Of a stretch of DNA of 64,000 bases, positions 42,637-52,612 are shown one piece after another. Location: contig DEFJ01000029.1 in assembly GCA_002350725.1 (NCBI GenBank), positions 20,671-84,670 of the forward strand. Direction: 5' to 3'. Origin of the DNA: Cyanobacteria bacterium UBA2855 (GTDB lineage Bacteria; Cyanobacteriota; Vampirovibrionia; Gastranaerophilales; Gastranaerophilaceae). The translations under genes and the position numbers were made by a program. The notes below the pieces were generated by a model, which had not been told where the DNA came from, made no database searches, and saw only the letters and a program-made list of their open reading frames with translations. Every line of letters begins with the position of its first letter. Positions within the stretch are counted from its first letter, which is position 1.

Positions 42637-43947
42637 CTATACGATGTGGTGAGGTTGGGTCAGAATTTTTGCATCTACACGTTCTTTTATTGCACCTTGC
42701 GGTTCGTAGTATGGTGATACAGTCATTATTTGCGCTGCAATATCAGGATAATAATATATGAATTTTAATTCGCTGGATGTTAATGGCTTTTGCGTGTGTA
42801 CGTTTGCATAACGTGCAAGTTCCAATATATTTCTTGCTTCGTGTTCATCCTTAAATTCTATTTCAAGGTTATCGTATACATTGCGGAATCCTTTAATGCC
42901 GCCGTACTCGCCGGTCGTAATCATTCGTCCTGTTTCAATAATCTCAGGCTCTCCTCTGCCTAATTCCTCATAATCATATAATTCGTAATTCCTTCTGTCT
43001 TTGAGTGCTCCGTCTGCATGAATACCTGATTCATGGGCAAAAGCATTATCTCCAACGGCAGGCTGATTCATAGGTATTGGGACTCCAAAGGCATACGCAG
43101 TGTATTTTGCAAGCTGCCATGCTTTACTTAAGTCAATATTAGAATCAATATGATATTTGTGACTGAAGCCTGCTGATTTCAGTATCGCAAGTAAACAAGA
43201 TACTAAATCCGCATTACCGGCTCTTTCTCCCATTCCGTTGATTGCTGTGTTTATATATGCGTCAACTCCTGCATCAATTGCTGCCTTTGCGCCCATAACA
43301 GAACAAGCTACTGCCATTCCTAAATCGTTGTGGAAGTGCATTTCTATTGCCATTCCCGTTTCTTTTGCAATTTTATAAATTCTGTCATAAGTTGTCTGAG
43401 GGTCTTCATACCCTAATGTATCGCAATATCTGAATCTTTGAGCTCCGTTATCTCTTGCAATTTTGGCATATTTAATAAGAAAATCCAAATCACTTCTTGA
43501 AGCGTCTTCTGCGTTTATTCCTATAATTTCCGCACCTTTTGATACTGCACATTTTACAGCATCCGCCGTCAAGCCTAAGATGTCATCAAATGTCTTTTTG
43601 CCTTGATATTTACCGTATAACATTTGTTCTGAGGTTGATTGTGACAGATTACAGTTTTTTAATTCCGGCACATTAGAAAAAGATAACTCTACATCTTCAG
43701 GTATCGCTCTCATCCAACCTGAAAGTTTTGTTCTCTTTATTACTCCTCTTTTTACAAGTTCAAGATTTCCGTTAAGGTAGTTCAATTCGTGTTTTGTAGT
43801 AGGAAAACCAAATTCCGATTGCGTAATTCCCATATCGTCAAGCATAAGATTAATTATGGTTTTTTGCAATTTTGCCAATCCTAATCTTGAGGTTTGTACA
43901 CCGTCACGATTTGTTACGTCTACAAAGTAAATTCTGTTATCTTTCAT
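42637..43947 (-). CDS. Homocitrate synthase/2-isopropylmalate synthase family enzyme
   Basis: This 436-residue enzyme of the acetyl-CoA-dependent aldol family (DRE-TIM) has VDVTNRDGVQTS at the metal site, where LeuA usually has LRDGEQ. It also has HFHNDLGMAVA, GMGERAGNADLV and AFAHESGIHADG. It lacks the C-terminal allosteric domain of LeuA, so it is closer to homocitrate synthase or re-citrate synthase types. Re-citrate synthases of anaerobes are another possible function. Substrate cannot be fixed by eye. It is monocistronic with its own terminator. Confidence 0.72.
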   Translation of the reverse strand: MKDNRIYFVDVTNRDGVQTSRLGLAKLQKTIINLMLDDMGITQSEFGFPTTKHELNYLNGNLELVKRGVIKRTKLSGWMRAIPEDVELSFSNVPELKNCNLSQSTSEQMLYGKYQGKKTFDDILGLTADAVKCAVSKGAEIIGINAEDASRSDLDFLIKYAKIARDNGAQRFRYCDTLGYEDPQTTYDRIYKIAKETGMAIEMHFHNDLGMAVACSVMGAKAAIDAGVDAYINTAINGMGERAGNADLVSCLLAILKSAGFSHKYHIDSNIDLSKAWQLAKYTAYAFGVPIPMNQPAVGDNAFAHESGIHADGALKDRRNYELYDYEELGRGEPEIIETGRMITTGEYGGIKGFRNVYDNLEIEFKDEHEARNILELARYANVHTQKPLTSSELKFIYYYPDIAAQIMTVSPYYEPQGAIKERVDAKILTQPHHIV

Positions 43948-44053
43948 TTTTACTCCTTTTGAACTACTAAAATAACTTGCTTTTTTACCGAAAATTATTT
44001 ACAATAAATAGTATGAGCATTAATAATATAATGTCAAGAGAATTTATAAAAAT

Positions 44054-45646
44054 ATGAACAATACAAAGCAATTAGAAAAGCAAATTAACAAAGAATGTAA
44101 GACCGGAAATGTAAAGAGTGCAATAGAATTATGCCAAATCGGGCTGCAGCAGGATCCGACAAATGCTGATTTACATATGCGCTTAGGTGATTTGTATTTG
44201 GCATGGCATTTAGATATCTCAAATTCTTGCCAGTATATCGATGAGGCTATTACCGAATATCAACGAGCTTCCGAAACATATCTTGACTCTGCGGAAGTAT
44301 ATTTTAAAATCGGGCAGGCTCATTATTTCAAGGGCGATTTGGATAAAGCTATTAATTATTTTGATACGGCTTTAGAAAAAGATCCGAAAATGTCAAAAGC
44401 ATATTATATGCTGGCAGAAACAAATACCAAAAAAGCAAGATTTTATGATGCAATCTTGAATGCTAAAAAATCTATTAAAACAAAACCTTTCAGAAATTCA
44501 AGTGCTCATTATTTATTGTCAAATTTGTACAGTGTGTCTTCTGTCCAATCGTTAAAATTAAAACTTAAATCAAAATGGGAATACATATTATCATTGTTGA
44601 CTTTGCCGTATGATATGAGGGCTATAAAAAATGTATGTCAAAGCCTTTCTTATTTGCGTTTTATTCCTACTTGGATAAAAGGTATATGGCTTGCAAATTC
44701 AAAGGGTGTAGAGGATGCTATTCAAGTTTATATTGATGCTATAGATAAAGCTCCCGGTTTTGTACCTTTTTATGGTTTGTTGGGAGATGTCTATTGCTCG
44801 TTAGGCAGATTTGAGGATGCAATTACAGAATATAAAATGGCAATTTGGCTTGATTGCTTAAATGTTCAGGCGTATCGTCATTTAGCGTATGCGTATGAAG
44901 AATTAGGTGATTATGATAACGCTATAGAAATATATGAAAAATTAGTAAAAATTATGCCAAACATGCCTGATGTTCATTCAAATATGGCAAATATATTGTT
45001 TGTAAAAGGAGATATTGACGGTGCTATAGCGCATTTTCAAACCGCAATTACCCTTAACCCTAAAAAAGAATGGACAAGTGTTGTAAATCAAACTTTAGGT
45101 TTCATTTATCAGGAAACGAAGCAAGATTTGGATGCTGCAATTACATCGTACCAGAGTGCATATCTTCAAACACCTAAGGATATTGATATTTATGTAAATC
45201 TTGGTAGTGCTTTTTATGATAAGGAAGATTTCAATAATGCATTAGCTGTTTACCGTAACGCTTTGGACTTGCAGCCGAAAAATGCCCAAATTCATTGCAA
45301 TCTTGGTTTTCTCTATTGGAGTAACGGAAACATTGATGAAGCCATAAAAGAATATGAATTAGCAATTGAATATAATCCCGATTATGATATTGCATTAAAT
45401 AATCTTGGTGTTATATATCTTGATGATTTGGGTCATGTTAAAAAAGCAATAAGTTATTTTGAAAAAGCTATAGCATGTAATGCAAATTATGCGTTGGCGT
45501 TATTTAATCTTGCAAGAGCAATTGCAATTACAGGTGATAAAATTGAGGCTGCAAAACTCTATCAAAGTGCCCAGAATATTAATTATGTGACGAATGAAAT
45601 GGACCCGCAAGAAATTATTGATAAAATAAACGCATTATTTGAATAA
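44054..45646 (+). CDS. TPR-repeat protein
   Basis: This 530-residue soluble protein consists almost entirely of tetratricopeptide repeats, about eleven units. Examples are AEVYFKIGQAHYFKGDLDKA and VHSNMANILFVKGDIDGAIA. A non-repeat basic stretch (about 160-210, KLKLKSKWEYILSLLTLPYD) splits them into two arrays. No signal peptide or other domain is present. TPR proteins serve as interaction scaffolds, and the partner is unknown. TATAAT lies about 30 nt before the ATG, which has no clear Shine-Dalgarno. Confidence 0.82.
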   Translation: MNNTKQLEKQINKECKTGNVKSAIELCQIGLQQDPTNADLHMRLGDLYLAWHLDISNSCQYIDEAITEYQRASETYLDSAEVYFKIGQAHYFKGDLDKAINYFDTALEKDPKMSKAYYMLAETNTKKARFYDAILNAKKSIKTKPFRNSSAHYLLSNLYSVSSVQSLKLKLKSKWEYILSLLTLPYDMRAIKNVCQSLSYLRFIPTWIKGIWLANSKGVEDAIQVYIDAIDKAPGFVPFYGLLGDVYCSLGRFEDAITEYKMAIWLDCLNVQAYRHLAYAYEELGDYDNAIEIYEKLVKIMPNMPDVHSNMANILFVKGDIDGAIAHFQTAITLNPKKEWTSVVNQTLGFIYQETKQDLDAAITSYQSAYLQTPKDIDIYVNLGSAFYDKEDFNNALAVYRNALDLQPKNAQIHCNLGFLYWSNGNIDEAIKEYELAIEYNPDYDIALNNLGVIYLDDLGHVKKAISYFEKAIACNANYALALFNLARAIAITGDKIEAAKLYQSAQNINYVTNEMDPQEIIDKINALFE

Positions 45647-45787
45647 CTTATTTGTTTACAAATATCCATATTTTACGATTTACACTTGCAAAAAACAAAC
45701 AATTGCGTTACACTTTTAGTGTAGAATATACACTTTTATATGTTACCCAACGTGCAAACGCACAAAATTAAAATGGATGGCAAATTT

Positions 45788-47587
45788 ATGACAAATGTAA
45801 ATCAGAATATAAGAAATATCGCAATTATTGCGCACGTAGACCACGGGAAAACAACTCTCGTTGATTGTTTATTAAAACAAGCAGGTGCGTTTAGAGATAA
45901 CCAACAAGTTCAGGAACGGGTATTAGACAGTAATGATTTGGAAAAAGAAAGAGGTATAACAATTCTTTCCAAAAATATTTCAATCAACTATAAGGGTTGT
46001 AAAATCAATGTCGTAGATACTCCCGGCCACGCAGATTTTGGCGGAGAAGTAGAACGAGTTCTCGGTATGGTTGACGGGGCGTTATTAATTGTTGATGCGG
46101 CTGAAGGACCTATGCCTCAAACAAGATTTGTTTTGTCAAAAGCGTTAGAACTCGGCTTAAAAATTATTGTTGTAATTAATAAAATTGATAAACCGGCAGG
46201 GGAACCTTTAACAGCATTGGATAAAGTTTTTGATTTGTTTACGGAATTAACGGACAGAGAAGACTTAATAGATTTTCCGTTTATCTTTTCAAGCAGTTTG
46301 AACGGTTTTGCAATTAAAGATTTGGATGACGAGAGAAAAGATATGATTCCGCTTTTGGATTGTATTATGGAAAATATTCAGCCGCCGTCAGGTGATGAAA
46401 ATTTACCTTTACAATTTCAGGCAACAACGTTAGATTACAACGAATATGTCGGAAGAATTGTCATCGGTCGTATAGTAAACGGGAAGGTAAGCTCTCAAGA
46501 ACAAGTTTGTGTTGTCCATGCAGACGGTTCTCAAGAGCGCGGTAAAATTACCAAATTATTCGGTTTCCATGATTTAGGCAGAGTTGAAATACAAGAGGCT
46601 TCTGCCGGAGATATCGTTGGGATTGCAGGCTTTTCTGATATACAAATCGGTGAAAGCATTTGCGCTTTAGAAAATCCTCAGCCGCTACCTTTAATCCATG
46701 TTGATGAACCGACATTGCAGATGAATTTTTCCGTTAACGACAGTCCGTTTGCAGGACAAGAAGGAAAGTTTGTTACATCTCGCCAGTTAAGAAAAAGATT
46801 ATATAATGAATTGGAAAAAAATGTAAGTTTACGAGTTGAAGATACTGACAGCACTGATGTATTTAAAGTAAGCGGAAGAGGGGAACTCCATCTTGGTATT
46901 TTAATTGAAACCATGCGCCGTGAAGGGTACGAATTCCAAGTTTCTAAGCCTGAAGTCATTTATAAGACCATAAATGGTGTCCAATGCGAACCGTATGAAA
47001 ATCTTATAGTGGATGTTCCGGAAAGTAATGCAGGAAGCTGTATTGAAAGGTTATCAAACAGAAAAGCCGAAATGAAAGATATGCAAAATGCAAAAGGAAG
47101 AACAACCTTAACTTTTCATATTCCTGCGCGCGGATTGATTGGTTTTAGGAGTGAATTTATTCGTATGACAAGAGGTGAAGGTATTATGTACCATACATTC
47201 TTGAACTACAGACCTTATGCGGGAGATATTTCAAGACAAAGAAACGGTTCAATTATTGCTCACGAAGAAGGTGAAGCTATCCCGTATGCATTGGCACAAT
47301 TTGAAGACAGAGGCGTATTCTTTGTTACTCCTAAAACAAAAGTATATCGTGGAATGATTATTGGTGAATGTAATAAACCGCAAGATGTTGTTGTAAATAT
47401 TTGTAAGACGAAGAAATTGACAAATATGAGAAGCTCAACCGCCGATGTAATGGTAACATTGCAAGCTCCAAAGATAATGTCATTGGAAGAAAGTCTTGAA
47501 TATATCGGGGATGATGAACTCGTTGAAATTACGCCTGAGAACGTAAGAATCAGAAAAGCCGATTTGACTAGAAAAATTTATAACTAA
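45788..47587 (+). CDS. typA: Translational GTPase TypA/BipA
   Basis: This 599-residue GTPase has G1 AHVDHGKTT, switch [11 protein letters not shown]3 DTPGHADF and G4 NKIDKP. EF-G-like domains II, III and V follow, plus the BipA-specific C-terminal domain ([13 protein letters not shown]). It binds ribosomes and helps 50S assembly and stress adaptation. I prefer the ATG at 45788; an in-frame ATG lies 15 bases upstream at 45773. A hairpin terminator follows. Confidence 0.94.
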   Translation: MTNVNQNIRNIAIIAHVDHGKTTLVDCLLKQAGAFRDNQQVQERVLDSNDLEKERGITILSKNISINYKGCKINVVDTPGHADFGGEVERVLGMVDGALLIVDAAEGPMPQTRFVLSKALELGLKIIVVINKIDKPAGEPLTALDKVFDLFTELTDREDLIDFPFIFSSSLNGFAIKDLDDERKDMIPLLDCIMENIQPPSGDENLPLQFQATTLDYNEYVGRIVIGRIVNGKVSSQEQVCVVHADGSQERGKITKLFGFHDLGRVEIQEASAGDIVGIAGFSDIQIGESICALENPQPLPLIHVDEPTLQMNFSVNDSPFAGQEGKFVTSRQLRKRLYNELEKNVSLRVEDTDSTDVFKVSGRGELHLGILIETMRREGYEFQVSKPEVIYKTINGVQCEPYENLIVDVPESNAGSCIERLSNRKAEMKDMQNAKGRTTLTFHIPARGLIGFRSEFIRMTRGEGIMYHTFLNYRPYAGDISRQRNGSIIAHEEGEAIPYALAQFEDRGVFFVTPKTKVYRGMIIGECNKPQDVVVNICKTKKLTNMRSSTADVMVTLQAPKIMSLEESLEYIGDDELVEITPENVRIRKADLTRKIYN

Positions 47588-47592
47588 TCTGA

Positions 47593-47625
47593 TAACCCTC
47601 TGATTTTGTATCAGAGGGTATTTTT
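47593..47625 (+). terminator. typA terminator
   Basis: Arms AACCCTCTGA and TCAGAGGGTA surround a 7-base loop, followed by TTTTT; the T run also reads toward the convergent gene. Confidence 0.8.
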
Positions 47626-47626
47626 A

Positions 47627-48664
47627 TCAATGTAGTGCTTTTAGGACTTTTTCAAGACGCAATAATTTTGCTTTAGTTGTCCCTATACCACAAAGTAACA
47701 TTGTAGATACTTTGTTCGTTTTTTCATCTTCTATGCTACGTTTATATAAGTATTCAGATAAAGCTTCACCTGAAAAATTCGAATGTTTTACCAGAATTTT
47801 AGTTATATCATCTCCGCCAAAAATACAATTTTGACAATGCTCTTTTAGCTCTTGAATATTATTAATCAAATTTTCTATATCTCTTTTACCTCTTTTAGAA
47901 TTCAGATAATTTATATTTGCCTCAACAGATGCCAGTAGCGGATAGGACGGAGATGTTGTCATAAATAAGGCAAGAGCATTTTCGGAAGATAAGTCTGTAT
48001 TATTGTGTAATAATGCTGTTGGGTTTAATCCGCCTGCTGTTTTGTGTAAGGATTGTACCGTAAAATCCGCAATGTTGACAGAGCTTTCGGGTAACTTTTC
48101 CGAGAATGGATACAAAGCACCATGCGCCTCATCTACAATAAGATATGCTCCATATTCCTCGCAAATCTTTTTTATTTCTTTAATATCTGACACAAAACCC
48201 TCATATGTCGGAGAGGTAATTATTACGGTCTTAATTTCATTGTTTTTTAAATTGTCCCTTATAGTTTCAGGATTTGTTTTGGTAAAAACACCCCAATTTT
48301 TGTCATATTCGGGTTCGTAATATACAGGTTCTGCACCTGCAAGTTTCACTGCATTATGGTGACAGTGATGAGCATTCTTCCAAATCAGAACTTTATCGTT
48401 TCTTTTTGTGCATGTTAACACCGCACCAATAATGCCGCTGGTAGAGCCGTTAATTAAAAATTTTGTCGATTTTGTTTTATAAATTTCAGCAGCTTTTTTT
48501 TCTGCGCATAAAAGAGCATCTTGCGGCTCGTAGGCATCTGTTTCAGAAATATCATATTTATATATATTTCTCAGTTTGTGCAATATATAAAATTTCTGAG
48601 AATGCGAAGGGGTTGTAAAAAGAGCAGTTTTTACCTTTTTTCTTAATAAATTTCCAAGCCCCAC
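47627..48664 (-). CDS. Short fold-type I PLP enzyme of the Orn/Lys/Arg decarboxylase family
   Basis: This 345-residue protein matches the large domain of bacterial Orn/Lys/Arg decarboxylases. It shows NGSTSGIIGAVLTCT, HHCHHNAVKLAG, LIVDEAHGALYPF and the PLP Lys in VQSLHKTAGG. Full decarboxylases have about 470 or more residues with a C-terminal domain, and here only a short remnant remains. It might be a shortened decarboxylase or a different PLP enzyme. It starts with GTG at 48664, 8 nt after the PilZ gene, so the two are likely cotranscribed. Confidence 0.72.
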   Translation of the reverse strand: MGLGNLLRKKVKTALFTTPSHSQKFYILHKLRNIYKYDISETDAYEPQDALLCAEKKAAEIYKTKSTKFLINGSTSGIIGAVLTCTKRNDKVLIWKNAHHCHHNAVKLAGAEPVYYEPEYDKNWGVFTKTNPETIRDNLKNNEIKTVIITSPTYEGFVSDIKEIKKICEEYGAYLIVDEAHGALYPFSEKLPESSVNIADFTVQSLHKTAGGLNPTALLHNNTDLSSENALALFMTTSPSYPLLASVEANINYLNSKRGKRDIENLINNIQELKEHCQNCIFGGDDITKILVKHSNFSGEALSEYLYKRSIEDEKTNKVSTMLLCGIGTTKAKLLRLEKVLKALH

Positions 48665-48672
48665 CTTAACAC

Positions 48673-49266
48673 CTATTTATTTGCTATTTCTATACTTCTT
48701 TTTGTACAGTATTGTATAAGGGTCATTCTGTCTTTTGTATCTTTAAACTCAAAACGTCCGGAGTGCGTGTAAGAACCGTCATCACATAATTCTATTCTAA
48801 TAGGACGATAATAACATTCCAATTGAGTTGTTTCCGATAGCGGTAAAACAATTGTATAACGTCCTTCTATATCAATATTTTCGCTTGTTTTAAATTTCAT
48901 ACCACCGGCAGATATATCAAGAGTTTTAATTTTGTGAGATTTATTCTCAGCAGTTAAAGACAATTCGTGTATGAACTTTATACGAGTATATCTTCTTCTT
49001 TGTAAAAACTTATGTCTTGCTGGACTCGCAATCTTGAGAGTCCAGTCATCAACAAATTCTTTAGCAAACGATTCAAAATAGAGTGTTCCATGTTTGGTAT
49101 CGGTATAAAATTCACAATAGTTGTTAACTAATATTCCTTCGGCTGGATAGTCTAATTTTAGGGTAAACCCTTCTGCTGAAACATCTTCAACAGTACCCTT
49201 GTTTGCACATTTAAAATCACTTGGAATAATTGTAACTCTCTGATTTTTATCTATTAATTCTCTCAT
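48673..49266 (-). CDS. PilZ-domain c-di-GMP-binding protein, YcgR-like
   Basis: These 197 residues hold an N-terminal YcgR-type beta domain (about 1-90) and a C-terminal PilZ domain. The domain has the c-di-GMP motifs RRRYTR (about 93-98) and DISAGG (about 120-125), all key residues present. YcgR proteins act as flagellar brakes on c-di-GMP binding, which fits the sigma-28 promoters in this window. A TTGCCT-17-TATAAT promoter and GAGGG lie upstream. The next gene on the strand is a PLP enzyme. Confidence 0.82.
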   Translation of the reverse strand: MRELIDKNQRVTIIPSDFKCANKGTVEDVSAEGFTLKLDYPAEGILVNNYCEFYTDTKHGTLYFESFAKEFVDDWTLKIASPARHKFLQRRRYTRIKFIHELSLTAENKSHKIKTLDISAGGMKFKTSENIDIEGRYTIVLPLSETTQLECYYRPIRIELCDDGSYTHSGRFEFKDTKDRMTLIQYCTKRSIEIANK

Positions 49267-49296
49267 TGTGTAACCCTCTTGATATTCTTTGAGTTA

Positions 49297-49325
49297 ATTA
49301 TATAAAAATTTTTATCAAAAGGCAA
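49297..49325 (-). promoter_or_regulatory. Promoter of the PilZ gene
   Basis: Minus strand TTGCCT (49320-49325), 17 nt, TATAAT (49297-49302), about 30 nt before the ATG. Confidence 0.65.
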
Positions 49326-49598
49326 GTATTGTTATAATGCACAAAGTAGCAATACAAATATGTTATACAGCAAATTAAAATATCAAAATGAGACACATAC
49401 TATTTATGAAATATATACTAATTATACTAAATATTAAGTTTTGTAACACTCAAATTATAGCGATTTTTTATTGATATTATTGCGTTTTAGGAATTTATTT
49501 ATAAAAGCACTTATACAAACAAGCAATTTTTTAGCAGAAAAATTTTTTACATGTGTACAGGGAAAATAAATAACTTTGGGGAAAGGAAAAGGGATACT
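49311..49598 (+). promoter_or_regulatory. Divergent promoter and long A/T-rich leader of the 49599 gene
   Basis: TTTATC (49311-49316), 16 nt, TG-T-TATAAT (TATAAT 49333-49338) overlaps the PilZ promoter on the other strand. The following 260 bases show no frame, no strong hairpin and no repeat. Another start nearer the gene is possible. Confidence 0.4.
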
Positions 49599-51065
49599 AT
49601 GGGATTGAACGTAGACACCATTGCACGTTATGTTGTGCAAAATCACGATGTACAGTTTATGCAGGCACAGGATTATTCAACAGCATCACAATCTGAAGCT
49701 GTTAGTATTCACAATTTTTTGAATAACTCATCTTTAAGAACAGCTCGTCAAGAAGAACTTACGGCTTATCTTTTAGGACTAAAGGATGAACAAGGTAATA
49801 GCTGTTTTACATATGATGAGGCTGCAAAGGCTGCTAAATATCAATTAGAAAACGAAATTTCTCAGAAGAAAGCAAAAGTAACAATTCAGTTTATTGATAA
49901 AAATGAATATGATGCTGCAGTTGCAAAAGCTCAGAAAGATGGATCAGATCAATTTTATAATTTTAAATTGATAACGGATAAAGAAGTTCTTGCACATATC
50001 AATGGCGACAAATTGAAAACAATAGAAGAAAAAGAAGCAAATTATAAGAAATTCTTTAAAACTGATGACAAAGGTAATTTGGTAAAAGATGAAAACGGTA
50101 AATACATATTTGATTCCGATAAATTTAAAGCAGAATTCGGTAAAGATGTAGGTTTGGATAACAAACTCCAACTTGCCGAAAGAGAGTGTGCGGCAAAACG
50201 TCGCGGAATGTCAGCTTCGTCTGAAAAGAATGCAATTAAGGCAGCAGGTTTGGACTACAGACGTGATAATACAGGTTTGTATAGAACTTTAGCCGGAACT
50301 GCTGCACTGGCTGCATTAGTCTTTGGCGGAGTAACTGCAGAAGCTTGGGCAGGGGGTGCTGCTAATTCTACAGTAGCGGCAGCGCATTCGGTTGTTCACA
50401 ACAGACTTGCATCGTTATTATGTGCAGGTGGTCTTGCCGGAGCTATTCCATTTATTCACGATAAAGACGGTAAAACAAATCATCGTCAGGATGCGGCAGA
50501 GTTGTTCCAACAGAAGCCTGCGCCGGAACCTCAAAAACCTCAATTGGCAGAAGTTCCGCCTAGAATTTCATTTGTTCAAGAACCAAAAATAGAAGATTTT
50601 AAATTAGAGAAACAAGCTCCTTGTTATAACCTTGAAAAAGGTGTAACGGTTGATACAATAAGATACGGTGGGCCTTGGCACTATGCACAATTGTATAACA
50701 ATTGTGATACAGGTAAACCGTTAACAGGAAAACAACTTAACGAATTAAAGAACTTATTGAAACCTGGACATGACGGCTCATCAATACAAGAAGGTGACTC
50801 TTGGAAAACGAAAGTTCTTCAAAACGAAATAACGTTAAGCGACGGTACAAAGGTTTGTTTGGCAGATAAGGAAGAAATCGCTCGCAGAGTTGCAAGAATG
50901 ACTACTCAATCAGGCGGTAAGAACCTGAGATATGCTAATCAGCAGATTGGTGTAAGAACTTGTGACGGTACATATATCGGTTCTGCAAAGAGTGTTGAAG
51001 ATGCTCACAGAAAAGGTATCAAGTATCAGCAAGAGCATACAACATATACGCTTTCAAAGAAGTAG
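49599..51065 (+). CDS. Large protein of unknown function with a central hydrophobic segment
   Basis: This 488-residue protein has a charged, helical N-terminal half and an Ala/Gly-rich hydrophobic region at about 225-295 (AGTAALAALVFGGVTAEAWAGG and a second segment). A Pro-rich linker and a C-terminal domain with HYAQLYNNCDTGKPLTGKQL and TLSDGTKVCLADKEEIARRV follow. No signal peptide. I do not recognise it. GGAAAAGGG precedes the ATG at 49599, preferred to an upstream frame start. A strong terminator follows the stop. It resembles the other lineage-specific proteins of the window in composition. Confidence 0.65.
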   Translation: MGLNVDTIARYVVQNHDVQFMQAQDYSTASQSEAVSIHNFLNNSSLRTARQEELTAYLLGLKDEQGNSCFTYDEAAKAAKYQLENEISQKKAKVTIQFIDKNEYDAAVAKAQKDGSDQFYNFKLITDKEVLAHINGDKLKTIEEKEANYKKFFKTDDKGNLVKDENGKYIFDSDKFKAEFGKDVGLDNKLQLAERECAAKRRGMSASSEKNAIKAAGLDYRRDNTGLYRTLAGTAALAALVFGGVTAEAWAGGAANSTVAAAHSVVHNRLASLLCAGGLAGAIPFIHDKDGKTNHRQDAAELFQQKPAPEPQKPQLAEVPPRISFVQEPKIEDFKLEKQAPCYNLEKGVTVDTIRYGGPWHYAQLYNNCDTGKPLTGKQLNELKNLLKPGHDGSSIQEGDSWKTKVLQNEITLSDGTKVCLADKEEIARRVARMTTQSGGKNLRYANQQIGVRTCDGTYIGSAKSVEDAHRKGIKYQQEHTTYTLSKK

Positions 51066-51094
51066 ATAAGAGCTAAAATCCTGTAGTAGTAGTA

Positions 51095-51123
51095 AATAGC
51101 CTCTCCAAAAAGGAGAGGCTATT
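51095..51123. terminator. Terminator between the 49599 gene and the MBOAT gene
   Basis: AATAGCCTCTCC pairs with GGAGAGGCTATT around AAAAA; strong in the plus direction and usable for the minus strand. Confidence 0.75.
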
Positions 51124-51143
51124 GTTATATTAATTTTAATAAA

Positions 51144-52607
51144 TTAAAATCTGAAATATATAAACGGGTTATATGTGTTTGCGGCAATTGTCGCACTTGA
51201 TAATATAAACAAGATTAAAAGCCAAATATTTATTGCGGTGCGTGCAATTTTATTTTGTATTTTTATCATGTTTTTAAATATTGGTATACAGCATAAAATT
51301 GCAGCTACAAATGTTATTATCTCAAATCTGTCCGCATAATATTGGATTGAATATAAAAATTCATTAGGTCTTAAATGCAGTAACCCGAACATATTCATCA
51401 AATAATCCCAAGCATACTTCATATTATCAGCCCTAAATATTACCCAGCCTATAACAAATGCAAGAATGCAATATATATGTTTAAAGAAGTTAGCAATTCT
51501 GTTTTCGGTTTCATTGTTTAATCCCGTTATTTTTTCAATTATTATGAAAAATCCGTGCCAAATACCCCAAATTATAAATGTCCAATTGGCACCGTGCCAA
51601 ATTCCCGTTAATAAAAATACAATTCCAAGGTTTCTGAGTTGTTTAATTTTTCCGTTTCTGTTACCGCCTAAAGGTATGTACACGTATTCCTTGAACCATG
51701 TCGATAAAGATATGTGCCATCTTCTCCAAAATTCAGTAATGGATTTTGAAATGTACGGATAATTGAAGTTTTCCATAAATCTGAACCCGAAAATTAAGCC
51801 TAATCCGATTGCCATATCTGAATATCCGGAAAAATCAAAAAACAGCTGTAATGAATATGCAATAGAACCAAGCCATGCAATACAATGAGAAAATGTGTGA
51901 GGATCTTGAGCAAATATCTTATCAGCTATTGCACCCATTGTGTTTGCAATAAGCATTTTTTTTGATAATCCTATAATGAATCTTTTTACCCCCTCATCAA
52001 CTTTTTCAAAGCAAACTTCTCTTGAGTCAATCTGTTCTTCTATATCGTGGTATTTTACGATAGGACCTGCTATTAATTGCGGAAACAGGCAGATATATAA
52101 TGCGAGTTTGTATATGTTATTTTGAACTTTGCAATCCCCTCTATATACATCAATGACATAAGATAATGCTTGAAAAGTATAAAAAGAAATGCCAAGCGGC
52201 ATAACAACTTCAAGAAGGTTTATGTGTCCGTGAAAAAGAGTATTAAAGTTTTCTATCAAAAAATTAAAGTATTTGAAATATATGAGATTTGATAGGTTAA
52301 GTATGATTGTTATAATTAATATAACTTTCGGAAGTATAGTTTGTTTTATTGATTGGATTGCCACGTTATCCAAATTGTTAGAAACATTATAATGACCGTT
52401 TTTAGTTTTATAAATGAGTATTGCACCAAGCCAATTGATGATTATTGACAAAAGCATAATAGCAAGGTATCTTGGTTCTCCCCACGCATAAAAAATTATG
52501 CTTGCAACAAGTAAAATGCTGTTGTGATATTCTTTTTTGCTTAGCAAATATATTGCACAAAGTATTGGTAAAAATATAAATACAAATGTCATTGATGAAA
52601 ATAGCAT
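51144..52607 (-). CDS. MBOAT-family O-acyltransferase (AlgI-like)
   Basis: This 487-residue multi-pass membrane protein of the AlgI/DltB group carries DFSGYSDMAIGLGLIFGFRF, FWRRWHISLSTWFKEYVYIPLGG, and GIWHGANWTFIIWG with the catalytic His. AlgI passes acetyl groups across the inner membrane to a periplasmic acetyltransferase that modifies a polysaccharide. The next gene upstream encodes such an AlgJ/AlgX-like protein, 5 nt away, so the two form an O-acetylation module. The modified polymer is unknown. Confidence 0.85.
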   Translation of the reverse strand: MLFSSMTFVFIFLPILCAIYLLSKKEYHNSILLVASIIFYAWGEPRYLAIMLLSIIINWLGAILIYKTKNGHYNVSNNLDNVAIQSIKQTILPKVILIITIILNLSNLIYFKYFNFLIENFNTLFHGHINLLEVVMPLGISFYTFQALSYVIDVYRGDCKVQNNIYKLALYICLFPQLIAGPIVKYHDIEEQIDSREVCFEKVDEGVKRFIIGLSKKMLIANTMGAIADKIFAQDPHTFSHCIAWLGSIAYSLQLFFDFSGYSDMAIGLGLIFGFRFMENFNYPYISKSITEFWRRWHISLSTWFKEYVYIPLGGNRNGKIKQLRNLGIVFLLTGIWHGANWTFIIWGIWHGFFIIIEKITGLNNETENRIANFFKHIYCILAFVIGWVIFRADNMKYAWDYLMNMFGLLHLRPNEFLYSIQYYADRFEIITFVAAILCCIPIFKNMIKIQNKIARTAINIWLLILFILSSATIAANTYNPFIYFRF

Positions 52608-52612
52608 AGAAA

